Shown here: positions 17,761-26,574 of the stretch, piece after piece
How the letters are laid out: each line of letters opens with the position of its first letter
Numbering within the stretch: position 1 is the stretch's first letter
NCBI GenBank assembly: GCA_937950315.1
Contig: CALFDU010000034.1
Location: 1 to 56,010 of the forward strand
Source of the DNA: an uncultured Saprospiraceae bacterium
Lineage (GTDB): Bacteria; Bacteroidota; Bacteroidia; Chitinophagales; Saprospiraceae
Direction: 5' to 3'
DNA: 56,010 nt
Translations under genes and position numbers: made by a program
The notes under the pieces: model-generated
Told to the model about the DNA's origin: nothing
Database searches by the model: none
What the model saw: the letters and a program-made list of their open reading frames with translations, nothing else

Positions 17761-19413
17761 TTATTTGGTTTTGATGATCTTGACGCTTTCTTTACCTGCA
17801 TTCAAGAAGTATACTCCTGGATTTAGGTTTTCGATGTTCATGTATTTTTTACCGCCAGTAGCTTCAATGGTTTGAATTTTTCTTCCATACAGATCGTAAA
17901 GAAAGAAAGTCATCATGCCTGTTGCGTCCCATTCTAAAATCAGCTCATCAAATGCTGGATTGGGATATACTTTTAGGTCGTAAGTGATTAGATCATCTGT
18001 TGGCAAAATTTGTAAACAGAAATCCTCGTTAGGATTTAATTCGATATAATCACCTGGTGTCAAATCACGATTTTCAAAACCTTCAAAATTTAATGGATAC
18101 CTGTCCATTCTAAATGTAAGATTGTTATTGATGGATAAAACATCACCTTGGGACGCGATTGTTTGGCCCATTGTTGGTGTTTTGTATTCCCAAACGATTC
18201 TGTTATCAGGAGTTAACTCAAATGAGTATCCAAACCTTCCAGAAGTAATCAAGTAGTTGTCGTTGTTCAATACTTGAAGACTTGAAAGTCCAGACGAAAA
18301 TAGTTCTTGGGGAACTGGATGCGTAATCGTGATATCGGTTGTTTCAGGAAGGAATTTGCCATTTTCAATTCCAAAAGCATTTAAGTACATATCAAATGCT
18401 GGTGTCATGATATTTGCTGTGCTAAAATCTGCACCAACTCTATTGTTGAAAAAGCCAATCTTACCAACCATCGGATGCCAAGGATCAAGAAAGTCCCCAA
18501 TATAATGCACGTCGTGTTGGAAAAATAGTAATTGATCATCCTCTGTGCCTTGATCATACGCTGCAGGATTTCCCCATCTATAGAGGAGATCTCCACCTCG
18601 ATTACCAAAGCCACCATTGCTACTAGCTGCTTCCTCTGTTGTAGTGCTATGATCTATGATCCAAAACTCTCCAAAGGACGGTACTGACAAAAGTATGTGG
18701 TTATTGAGTGGATCAAAGTCAATCGAATTACAATGCATCCAATCTGCTATTCCATCACTAGTATCATAGTTGAAATTTATTTTTTCTGGGTGATCAGCAA
18801 CCACACCAAAGTTTGGTTTTGTGCTATCGAAGTCCTGAATTAGATGATCGATGGCTCTCCATCTCCAAACAATCGAGTCTTGATTAGGGTCATATTCCAA
18901 TATTTGATCTGGCCAAACTTGATTTTGAACAATAAGATTAGTATCTCGCCCTAAATCAATAGCTTCTTCTCGCGTAAGAACTTCCCAAGCGATCATGATT
19001 ACATTGCCATTAGGCAATAATTCTATATCGTGATGTAATCTTTCGGTATCCGTGTTAAGTCCAAAACTCCAAAGAACATTGTTGTCCCAATCTTTCATTT
19101 CTACGAAGTGTCCTCCACCTCCTGCCCATATCGCATCTTGGGATATATCAGCATTTCTCTTGGATATAAGCACATTTCCTTGCTCTGTTAAGTATGCAGT
19201 ATTTCCAGGTCTGAATGATGCGTCATCTTCCCAAGTGTGTACTTTCTGTCCACAATTATCGATCAAAAACACAGTAGATTGATTATGCGGAAATATCAGG
19301 TTATAGCCATCATAGGAATTCCATGGTTCGTAGGATAACAAACCCACCGTATTCTGAGTAAATGCAGAAAAGGAAAGACAAAAAGCTACGAGGGTTGTAA
19401 ATATTATCTTCAT
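17761..19413 (-). CDS. secreted arylsulfotransferase-like protein, T9SS cargo (copy 1)
   Basis: 550 residues. The signal peptide ends at AFTQ. The body resembles the arylsulfotransferase (ASST) propeller family: LHHDIELLPNGNVI, DWMHCNSIDFDP, IDHSTTTEEAA and FQHDVHYI carry conserved His and Asn. The family moves sulfate between phenolic compounds or acts on sulfated polymers; whether this branch is active is not known. The last 75 residues form a type A sorting domain (VYPNPAFDELILEW, LNPGVYFL, VKIIKTK), so it should cross the outer membrane through T9SS. It overlaps its upstream paralogue by 4 nt. Confidence 0.8.
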   Translation of the reverse strand: MKIIFTTLVAFCLSFSAFTQNTVGLLSYEPWNSYDGYNLIFPHNQSTVFLIDNCGQKVHTWEDDASFRPGNTAYLTEQGNVLISKRNADISQDAIWAGGGGHFVEMKDWDNNVLWSFGLNTDTERLHHDIELLPNGNVIMIAWEVLTREEAIDLGRDTNLIVQNQVWPDQILEYDPNQDSIVWRWRAIDHLIQDFDSTKPNFGVVADHPEKINFNYDTSDGIADWMHCNSIDFDPLNNHILLSVPSFGEFWIIDHSTTTEEAASSNGGFGNRGGDLLYRWGNPAAYDQGTEDDQLLFFQHDVHYIGDFLDPWHPMVGKIGFFNNRVGADFSTANIMTPAFDMYLNAFGIENGKFLPETTDITITHPVPQELFSSGLSSLQVLNNDNYLITSGRFGYSFELTPDNRIVWEYKTPTMGQTIASQGDVLSINNNLTFRMDRYPLNFEGFENRDLTPGDYIELNPNEDFCLQILPTDDLITYDLKVYPNPAFDELILEWDATGMMTFFLYDLYGRKIQTIEATGGKKYMNIENLNPGVYFLNAGKESVKIIKTK

Positions 19414-21068
19414 AATTTTATGATTGTTTGTGTTTGTGTTTTTTTATTTTTTTGATCTAATATTTTGACTAAATAAATTCCTTTACTATTCGCCTCAATA
19501 TTTATTTCTGTTGATCCTGAAACTTTGTCACAAGATAGTCTTTGCCCAATCTGATTGAAAATTTCTACTTGATATTCTGAATTTGTTGGGAAGTCGATGT
19601 TTATGTTGTCAGTAAAGGGATTAGGGTAAATACTATATTCAATTTGATTTAATTCATCTTCAAGGCTTGTGGTTAGACAATCCGTTGGATTGGGGTCCAA
19701 TTCGATTTGAGCTATTGGTGATACATCTCTGCCATCAAAAGCAGGGTAGTCGTAACTGTATCTTCTGACTTTAAAGAGTTCACTTCCAAAGCTTTCTTCA
19801 CCTTGTTCGATGGGTCCAAAAAAGGCTACTGGATTTCTGTAACTCCAAACCACATTTTCATTTTGGTCAACCTCAAAAATCAATGCTTCTTGGCCATTGG
19901 CAATCAATGTATTTCCGTTGGATAGTCTTTGGGTACCAGAAATTCTGCCTGAAAAGAAGTCCTCAGTTAATTCTTGCGGGTAGACCCACAGACTCTCATC
20001 TGCACCAAATGTACCTTCTTGGTTTAATTCATAAAATCCATCGGCGTCAGGATCTGTAATGATTTCTTCAATTGTACTTGCTAGTGTATTGCCTGGTCTA
20101 CCTGCTCCATTATTGAATACGATGATATTGCCTTGGCCGGGAAATCCTTTTTCAATCCATTGGGCGTCGTGTTGGCCAAATAGTTTTCTGTCTTGAGGAG
20201 TGCCTTTGTTGTATGCTGCTGGATTTCCCCACCGGAAGAGAATGTCACCACCTTTTCCATAAATACCTCCTGTGCTTCCAGCTGCTTCTTCAGTCGTTGT
20301 GCTATGATCAATTATGTAAAACTCATTGAAATTTCTGGAATTAATACATATTTGATCAAGTTCTGGATTATAGTCAATGGAGTTCATATGCATCCAATCG
20401 GCAGAATTTAATCCAAAAGGAAAATTGATATTTAGTTTTTCTGGATGGTCGTGGATGACGCCAAAATTTTCTTTTTCGGAATCGAAGTCTTGGATCATGT
20501 GGTCCCATGCATTCCATTCCCAAACGATCTCAATTTGGTCAGTTCCCACTGGTTTGATTTCATAAATTTGCTCAGACCACAGTGTTTGACTTCCAGGAAT
20601 AAAGCTGGTGTCTTTTCCCATTTGTATGGCTTCATTTGCACTATGTAAATCCCAAAGAAGCACTAGGAAGTTGCCGTTTGGCAACACAGCAAGGTCATGG
20701 TGAGAATTTTGAATCGAAGTAGAAAAATCGTAAGACCAGATCAGCTCGTTTTCCCAATTGATCATTTCGACTCTGCCACCACTTCCACCGGCAACCAGTT
20801 GGCCAGAAATTCGGGCAGCTCTTAGCAGTGTTCCGTCTTCCATCAAATATGCCATCAGTCCAGGCCTAAATTCTGATTCCCATGAATGCACTTCAAATCC
20901 ACAATTGTCTATGAGGTAAGTATAGTTGCTATTGACCGGTGCAAACAAAGTATATCCTTCATCGCTGGCGGTAGAATATTCGAGAAGGCCTACAGTATTC
21001 TGACTGTAAGATTTATTTGCCTTAAAGGCAAATATTGTTAGGCAGAGTATAAGACAGGTTTGTTTCAA
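19410..21068 (-). CDS. secreted arylsulfotransferase-like protein, T9SS cargo (copy 2)
   Basis: About 552 residues from TTG 21068, which gives a clean signal peptide (MKQTCLILCLTIFAFKANKS, then YSQ); the frame also opens at a TTG at 21098, adding ten charged residues. It is clearly paralogous to copy 1: SHHDLAVLPNGNFL, DWMHMNSIDYNPELD, IDHSTTTEEAAGST, FGQHDAQWI. The C-terminus is a type A sorting domain (YSIYPNPFTDNINIDF, KGIYLVKI). Divergence between the copies is spread along their length, so the duplication is old. The pair probably acts on extracellular sulfated or phenolic matter, by inference. Confidence 0.78.
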   Translation of the reverse strand: MKQTCLILCLTIFAFKANKSYSQNTVGLLEYSTASDEGYTLFAPVNSNYTYLIDNCGFEVHSWESEFRPGLMAYLMEDGTLLRAARISGQLVAGGSGGRVEMINWENELIWSYDFSTSIQNSHHDLAVLPNGNFLVLLWDLHSANEAIQMGKDTSFIPGSQTLWSEQIYEIKPVGTDQIEIVWEWNAWDHMIQDFDSEKENFGVIHDHPEKLNINFPFGLNSADWMHMNSIDYNPELDQICINSRNFNEFYIIDHSTTTEEAAGSTGGIYGKGGDILFRWGNPAAYNKGTPQDRKLFGQHDAQWIEKGFPGQGNIIVFNNGAGRPGNTLASTIEEIITDPDADGFYELNQEGTFGADESLWVYPQELTEDFFSGRISGTQRLSNGNTLIANGQEALIFEVDQNENVVWSYRNPVAFFGPIEQGEESFGSELFKVRRYSYDYPAFDGRDVSPIAQIELDPNPTDCLTTSLEDELNQIEYSIYPNPFTDNINIDFPTNSEYQVEIFNQIGQRLSCDKVSGSTEINIEANSKGIYLVKILDQKNKKTQTQTIIKL

Positions 21069-21206
21069 ATCTATGCGGTTTCGATCCCCAAAATACAAAC
21101 AATGTCGTTTAAAAACGGTTGATTTTCCGGATAAAAAGATATATTGTCTTCAATCAACATGTGAAATGATAATTATTGATTATTTTCAAAATCAAATAAC
21201 AAGAAG

Positions 21207-22730
21207 ATGCGAACTTTACTAGTATTTATATTTGCCTTGAGCACGATATCTTTAATCGGACAGAATGGTTATGAATTAAATCCATGTGGTACTGAACCGT
21301 ATAAATCGCCTTGGTTAAAGCAGTACCAAAAGAACAAGGATGCTTATCCGACAAAAGTGGAAGGAGAAGTTTATGTTCCATTGAATGTCGCCGTTGTTGG
21401 TACGGATGAAGGGGCAGGACGATTTTCAGAATCTAGACTTGTTGAATCGCTATGTACATTGACCAATGATTTTGATGGTACAGATATTTTTTTCTATCTG
21501 GAGACGTATCGTACGATTTATGATTCAGAATTTTTTGAACACAGTAATGTTTTAGAAGGAGCAGCAAAGATGTTTGAATATGATTCAGAGAATGCTATTA
21601 ATTCTTATTTGGTTGGAAGTCCTGCTGGGAATTGCGGGTACAATCTACCATATGCAGGGATAGCTTTGAGTAATTCTTGTGCATCACCTTCTGATCATAC
21701 TTGGACGCACGAGTTGGGTCATGCATTTTCATTGCCTCATCCATTTATTGGATGGGAAGGGGGTGCAGGTTATGAAGGTGAGATTGGTCACAATTATGCT
21801 GATCCGGCTCCAGAGACGGTTTTGTATAATTATACTTTATTTCAAGACACCTTAATATTGGATACCTTAATAATAGATACTGCTTTTGTAGAATACCTTG
21901 ATGGTTCAAATTGTCATATTGCAGGTGACGGATTCTGTGATACAAAGCCAGATTATTTATCAGTAAGATGGGCTTGTGATAGTAATTTTGAAAGCTTCAA
22001 TGAACAGACAGATCCTTCTGGTGAAAAATTTAAATCAGATGCTACATTGTTTATGTCGTATGCGTTTGATGCATGTGCGAGTAGATTTAGTGAAGAACAA
22101 GTATTGGCAATGCATGCTAGCTTGGAAGAAGAGGATGGTGATATTATTTTGGCTCAAACTCCAGCGACAGGGGAGATTGTCGGCAACGGAGATATTCAAT
22201 TGTATACGCCATATGATGCAGACTTAGATTACAAAGATATTGTTTTTAATTGGGGAGAGGTTGAGCATGCCGACTATTATCTTTTTCAACTTGGGTTGGG
22301 AGAAGGAATGTCTGTAATCTTTTTCGATACTATTGTACAAACAAGTAAAGTCGAAGTGGCAGAATTAAATTCAGCATTGCCTTTTTCTTGGGCGGTTACG
22401 CCATTTAGTGCTGTTGATTTTTGTGATCTTGAGTCTTCTGAAATCGTGGAATTGGAGTTGTCTGATGTTTCTTCTATAGATGACCAGTTGCTGGCTGATA
22501 AGGTGAAACTGGTTCCTAATTTATTGACTGATGATCAAAAGATTAGGGTTGAGTCAGAAGGATTAAATTTTAGTAGTTATGAAGTATATTCATTGGCAGG
22601 AAATATGATTCAAAGCGGTGATTTGCAAGGACAAGAAATCGAATTTCCCCAGAGGTTGCGAGAAGGGATGTATTTTGTAATATTAAAAGATGGGCCAGTA
22701 AAGGTTTGCCTTAAGTTTTTGCAACAATAA
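21207..22730 (+). CDS. secreted M43 pappalysin-like metalloprotease
   Basis: 507 residues with a signal peptide ending at LIGQ. The zinc site is HELGHAFSLPH, the metzincin layout but with Ser where most members have Gly. A Met-turn is seen downstream in LFMSYAFDACASRFSEEQ, as in M43 pappalysins. Cys-rich stretches (GNCGYNLP, CHIAGDGFCDTKPD) suggest disulfides outside the cell. The end (YEVYSLAGNMIQSGD, REGMYFVIL) is a diverged T9SS type A domain. Activity with the Gly-to-Ser change is uncertain. It precedes a YkgJ-type gene by 2 nt. Confidence 0.75.
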   Translation: MRTLLVFIFALSTISLIGQNGYELNPCGTEPYKSPWLKQYQKNKDAYPTKVEGEVYVPLNVAVVGTDEGAGRFSESRLVESLCTLTNDFDGTDIFFYLETYRTIYDSEFFEHSNVLEGAAKMFEYDSENAINSYLVGSPAGNCGYNLPYAGIALSNSCASPSDHTWTHELGHAFSLPHPFIGWEGGAGYEGEIGHNYADPAPETVLYNYTLFQDTLILDTLIIDTAFVEYLDGSNCHIAGDGFCDTKPDYLSVRWACDSNFESFNEQTDPSGEKFKSDATLFMSYAFDACASRFSEEQVLAMHASLEEEDGDIILAQTPATGEIVGNGDIQLYTPYDADLDYKDIVFNWGEVEHADYYLFQLGLGEGMSVIFFDTIVQTSKVEVAELNSALPFSWAVTPFSAVDFCDLESSEIVELELSDVSSIDDQLLADKVKLVPNLLTDDQKIRVESEGLNFSSYEVYSLAGNMIQSGDLQGQEIEFPQRLREGMYFVILKDGPVKVCLKFLQQ

Positions 22731-22732
22731 AA

Positions 22733-23212
22733 ATGGGCCCAGGAATTAAACCAGAAAAGGCTGTCCAACTCAAAAAATATCTAAAGGGAGCTATATTTCC
22801 TGGAGATATTAATGAATTATCTACAAAATATTCTAAAGAATCATTTGATAAAAATGATTGTCTAAGTTGCGGTAATTGCTGTAAATCTAGTCCTCCGCTG
22901 ATGGAAGAGGAAGATATACAGCGGATTGCTAAACATCTAAAAATAAGCAAGAAAGCATTTAAGAGAAAGTATATCCTGGAGGATATCAATGGAGATCAAA
23001 GTATGATCAATATACCCTGTGTGTTTTTGGAGTCGGATAATACTTGTTCGATTTATGAAATTAGGCCCAAGGCATGTGCTGGTTATCCTCATCTGGATGA
23101 AGGGAATTTTTTTAAATTGAGAGGATTACATGCTAAAAATGTTTTTTCATGCCCGATTGCGTATGAGGTAGTTGGTCGAATTCATAAATTGTCACAAAAT
23201 CAAAATCCATAG
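22733..23212 (+). CDS. YkgJ-family cysteine cluster protein
   Basis: 159 residues, cytoplasmic. The first cluster CLSCGNCC near residue 44 is the hallmark of the YkgJ/UPF0153 zinc- or iron-binding family; other cysteines lie in IPCVFLESDNTCSIYEIRPKAC and FSCPIAY. Family members bind Fe-S or zinc; function is mostly unknown. It sits 2 nt after the protease gene and 2 nt before the hexapeptide gene, so the three are probably one transcript, though no common pathway is obvious. Confidence 0.8.
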   Translation: MGPGIKPEKAVQLKKYLKGAIFPGDINELSTKYSKESFDKNDCLSCGNCCKSSPPLMEEEDIQRIAKHLKISKKAFKRKYILEDINGDQSMINIPCVFLESDNTCSIYEIRPKACAGYPHLDEGNFFKLRGLHAKNVFSCPIAYEVVGRIHKLSQNQNP

Positions 23213-23214
23213 AA

Positions 23215-23811
23215 ATGGTCTACGAATTTAAAGGTTTCATACCTGTTGTACATGAATCCTCATTTATCCATCCTCAAGCAACGGTGATAGGAAATGTGCA
23301 GATAGGTAAAAATGTTTATGTAGGTCCTAGTGCAGTTGTCAGAGGAGATTGGGGAGGCATTATCATTCATGATGGCTGTAATGTTCAAGAAAATTGCACG
23401 GTTCATATGTTCCCTGGTATAACGATTCATTTGCATGAAAATGCGCACATAGGTCATGGAGCAATCGTACATGGAGCGACCATAGGTAAGAATGTACTAA
23501 TAGGTATGAACTCTGTAATTATGGATAATGCCAGCATAGGTGATGAAAGTATTGTAGGCGCGATGACTTTTATAAAAGCAAATGCCATGATTCCAAATAG
23601 AAGCTTGGTTGTCGGCAATCCTTATAAAATCATCAAGCAGGTTTCAGATCAAATGCTTGATTGGAAAACAAAAGGAACCAAGCTTTATCAGACTTTACCG
23701 CAAGATTGCCACGACTCATTGCGAGCTGTTGAGCCATTGAGGTCTGTGCCTGATAATCAACCAACACAGGAGAGTTTATATAAAACTTGGAATGAAATTA
23801 ATGAGGCATAA
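23215..23811 (+). CDS. gamma-carbonic anhydrase-like hexapeptide protein
   Basis: 198 residues built from left-handed beta-helix hexapeptide repeats (TVIGNVQIGKNVYVGPSAVV, SIGDESIVGAMTFI). His residues match the gamma-class zinc ligands, VHMFPG and GHGAIVHG. Similarity extends to PaaY-type proteins of phenylacetate catabolism. It may bind zinc and hydrate CO2 or act as a thioesterase, as proposed for PaaY; the choice cannot be made here. The gene ends immediately before the convergent SPFH stop, leaving no spacer. Confidence 0.8.
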   Translation: MVYEFKGFIPVVHESSFIHPQATVIGNVQIGKNVYVGPSAVVRGDWGGIIIHDGCNVQENCTVHMFPGITIHLHENAHIGHGAIVHGATIGKNVLIGMNSVIMDNASIGDESIVGAMTFIKANAMIPNRSLVVGNPYKIIKQVSDQMLDWKTKGTKLYQTLPQDCHDSLRAVEPLRSVPDNQPTQESLYKTWNEINEA

Positions 23812-24765
23812 TTACCTCAATAATTTATTCTTTTGTTTTAGGCGATCTTCCTCCTCCATCATTTGTCCCATCTTTTCACTCGCAGCAAAACTAGTAACCA
23901 ATTGTGTCAACATATCTGAAGCGGCGGTAGGAGAGTTAGGAAGTAAAATAAGATTGCTGTTGGTTGATTCACCCATTGCTTGCATGGTATCGTAGTGTTG
24001 GGTGATAACAATTAGGGCAGATGCTTCTTGCGAATTGATTCCTGCATTGTTTAAAACTTCAACCGACTCTTCAAGACCTCTCGCGATTTCTCTTCTTTGA
24101 TCGGCAATACCTTGTCCTTGAAGTCTCTTGCTTTCAGCTTCAGCTTTTGCCTTTGCTACGATCCTAATTCTTTCGGCTTCACCATCATATTCTGCTGCGA
24201 TTTTTTCTCTTTCAGCAGCATTAATTCTGTTCATCGATTCTTTCACGAGGTGATCCGGATCAATATCAGTTACCAATGCTTTTATGATTCCAAAACCATA
24301 GGTATTCATCGCACCTTCAACTTCGGTTTTTATAGCAATGGCAATGTCATCTTTCTTGACAAAAACATCATCGAGTTTCATCTTTGGAACCTCAGCTCTT
24401 ACGACATCAAAAATGTAAGAAGTGATCTGATCGTGCGGGTTCTCAAGCTTGTAAAATGCTTCAAAAACAGACTCCTTTAGTATCAAATACTGCACAGAAA
24501 CCTTCATTTTGACAAAAACATCATCAAAAGTTTTTGTCTCCACTATTACATCTAGTTGTTGTATTTTTATGTTGACTCTACCAGCAATTCGGTCTACGAT
24601 TGGGATTTTAAAGTGCAGTCCTGGCCATCTAATACTGTGAAATTTACCAAGTCTTTCAACAACGGCGGCAGTTTGTTGCTTCACAACGAAAAGACCTGAC
24701 ATTAAGATTAAAACTCCAAAGAAAATTAGAGGGATTAATAGCGGGTTGTTTAACAAATGTTCCAT
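23812..24765 (-). CDS. SPFH/band 7 membrane protein
   Basis: 317 residues from the ATG at 24765 (MEHLLNNPLL); a longer frame to 24849 is unlikely. One N-terminal membrane segment (LIPLIFFGVLILMSGLFVV) precedes a band 7 domain, seen in QTAAVVERLGKF, WPGLHFKIPIVDR and DDVFVKMKVSVQY, and a long helix AEYDGEAERIRIVAKAKAE typical of stomatin/QmcA proteins. It should assemble into membrane-associated rings or microdomains that scaffold proteases or other partners. It shares a 93-bp divergent upstream region with the FG-GAP operon. Confidence 0.85.
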   Translation of the reverse strand: MEHLLNNPLLIPLIFFGVLILMSGLFVVKQQTAAVVERLGKFHSIRWPGLHFKIPIVDRIAGRVNIKIQQLDVIVETKTFDDVFVKMKVSVQYLILKESVFEAFYKLENPHDQITSYIFDVVRAEVPKMKLDDVFVKKDDIAIAIKTEVEGAMNTYGFGIIKALVTDIDPDHLVKESMNRINAAEREKIAAEYDGEAERIRIVAKAKAEAESKRLQGQGIADQRREIARGLEESVEVLNNAGINSQEASALIVITQHYDTMQAMGESTNSNLILLPNSPTAASDMLTQLVTSFAASEKMGQMMEEEDRLKQKNKLLR

Positions 24766-24776
24766 ATTTATATGTG

Positions 24777-24809
24777 TTGGGTTTAGACCAAGATAGTAAT
24801 ATAATTTTG
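24777..24809 (+). promoter_or_regulatory. promoter of the four-gene FG-GAP operon
   Basis: TTG at 24777-24779, 22 nt, TAATTTTG at 24802-24809, an exact match to the Bacteroidota consensus. A second TAnnTTTG-like box (TATATTTG, 24811-24818) follows but lacks a -33 TTG. Expected leader length is about 43 nt. Confidence 0.5.
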
Positions 24810-24858
24810 ATATATTTGGTATTACCCCGATGAACCTAAAAACGACCAACTAATTTGA

Positions 24859-26574
24859 ATGAGGGCTTTAGTTTATTGCATAATTTTCACACTATTGAGC
24901 CAATATGTTTGTGCTCAAGAATTTCATCAACAAGAGATTAATTTAAACATCTCTGGCTTCTATGGACTTGAAATATTTCATGGAGGAGGAGGGGTGAGCT
25001 TTGTTGATTGGGACAATGATGGATTTGATGATATTTCATTTGCAACCAATGATGGGCAGGATCCTTTCTTTTTTAAAAATACTGGTGATGGGTTTGAATT
25101 AGTTAATCCTGGTTTTGTGAGTAACACTTATGAGCAAAAGCAAATTCTTTGGATAGACTATGACAATGATGGTGATAAGGATTTGTATATCTCTTCATAT
25201 AATGGTCCCAATTTTCTGTATGAAAATGACGGGAACATGAACATGACAGATGTCACTGCTGCTGTTGGTTTACCTACCCATGCTGAAGAGACCTTTGGAG
25301 TGACTTTTGCCGATGCAAATTTTGACGGATTCCTTGACCTTTATCAATCAAATCATGGTGTGAACGGAAGTCCTGGAGGCGTCAATTCTTTTTTTATTTA
25401 TGATCCAAGTATCCATTCATATGTAGACGTTACTATTCAGTCAGGTACAGGCAATGGACAAAGGCTGACTTTTTGTAGTACTTTCTTTGATTTTGATAGA
25501 GATGGCGATTTGGATTTGTATATGGCCAATGACAAAGTTTCTCAGGAAAACAGCCTATATATGAGTATAGGAGGTGCCTCATATATTGATGTATCGGTTC
25601 CTTCTCAATCTAATGTTACGGTCAATGCGATGAATACAGCTGTTGGTGATTATAACAATGATGGCTACTTTGATATATACATAACCAATGACGATACAAA
25701 TCCAGCTGTATTGCTAAAAAATGATGGTGATAATACCTTTTCTGATGTAACTGTCGCAGCAGGAGTAACGTTTGACAAGAATGGCTGGGCAGGAAATTTC
25801 CTTGATTTTGACAATGATATGGATTTAGACTTGTATGTTGCTTCTTATGATTCAGGGGGTAATAACCCTTCGGCGATGTATGTCAACAATGGAAATGGAA
25901 CATTTTCTGAACCTTTGGCATTGACTGGAGGTATAGGAGGCATGGATACTCTAGGGTCGCATGTTAATGCCTATGGTGATTTCAATAACGATGGTAAACT
26001 TGATCTAATTTCGAGTAGAATATTCGAAGAAAATTTTAGCTTATTTTCAGGTCAAACTGAAAATAGCAATAATTATATGGCTGTTAAATTGGAAGGAACC
26101 AATGCCAGTAAGGATGCTTATGGTACCATTATGGAAGTTTGGATAAATGGCAGTTCGAGAGTATATGCTACACATAGCACACATGCTTATCTATCACAAA
26201 ATACTGATACTCAATTTTTTGGATTGGGAAGCAATAATTCCATAGATTCATTACAAATATTTTGGCCAAGTTCAACAGGACTAGAAACAATAATGGGCGC
26301 AGATCTAATCATTAATGGAGTAAACGAAATAACTGAAGGGTCAGGAGTTACCAATAGTTACACAACCAATTTATGTTTGGAAGAGCAAGAGATTTTAGTT
26401 AACCCAATCGCTTCTCAAGTATATGGAGCGACACAAGAAATAAGCTCTGCATCAAAAGTCCAAGCTGGCTCAGACGTTGAGTTCAAAGCTCTACAAAATA
26501 TAACAATGGATATAGATTTTGAAGTTGAGCAAGGTGCAGTTTTTATTGCAGAAATAAATGATTGTAACAATTGA
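24859..26574 (+). CDS. FG-GAP/ASPIC (CRTAC1-like) secreted protein, copy 1
   Basis: 571 residues. After a signal peptide (ends CAQ) come seven acidic DxDxDG-type loops (DWDNDGFDD, DYDNDGDKD, DANFDGFLD, DFDRDGDLD, DYNNDGYFD, DFDNDMDLD, DFNNDGKLD) suggesting a calcium-binding seven-bladed propeller. An ASPIC/UnbV module follows (NYMAVKLEGTNASKDAYGT, THSTHAYLSQ, LQIFWPSS). The last 75 residues are a beta-rich domain ending DCNN. Resembles CRTAC1-family extracellular proteins that bind ligands or matrix; no enzyme motif is seen. The ATGA overlap couples it to copy 2. Confidence 0.85.
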   Translation: MRALVYCIIFTLLSQYVCAQEFHQQEINLNISGFYGLEIFHGGGGVSFVDWDNDGFDDISFATNDGQDPFFFKNTGDGFELVNPGFVSNTYEQKQILWIDYDNDGDKDLYISSYNGPNFLYENDGNMNMTDVTAAVGLPTHAEETFGVTFADANFDGFLDLYQSNHGVNGSPGGVNSFFIYDPSIHSYVDVTIQSGTGNGQRLTFCSTFFDFDRDGDLDLYMANDKVSQENSLYMSIGGASYIDVSVPSQSNVTVNAMNTAVGDYNNDGYFDIYITNDDTNPAVLLKNDGDNTFSDVTVAAGVTFDKNGWAGNFLDFDNDMDLDLYVASYDSGGNNPSAMYVNNGNGTFSEPLALTGGIGGMDTLGSHVNAYGDFNNDGKLDLISSRIFEENFSLFSGQTENSNNYMAVKLEGTNASKDAYGTIMEVWINGSSRVYATHSTHAYLSQNTDTQFFGLGSNNSIDSLQIFWPSSTGLETIMGADLIINGVNEITEGSGVTNSYTTNLCLEEQEILVNPIASQVYGATQEISSASKVQAGSDVEFKALQNITMDIDFEVEQGAVFIAEINDCNN

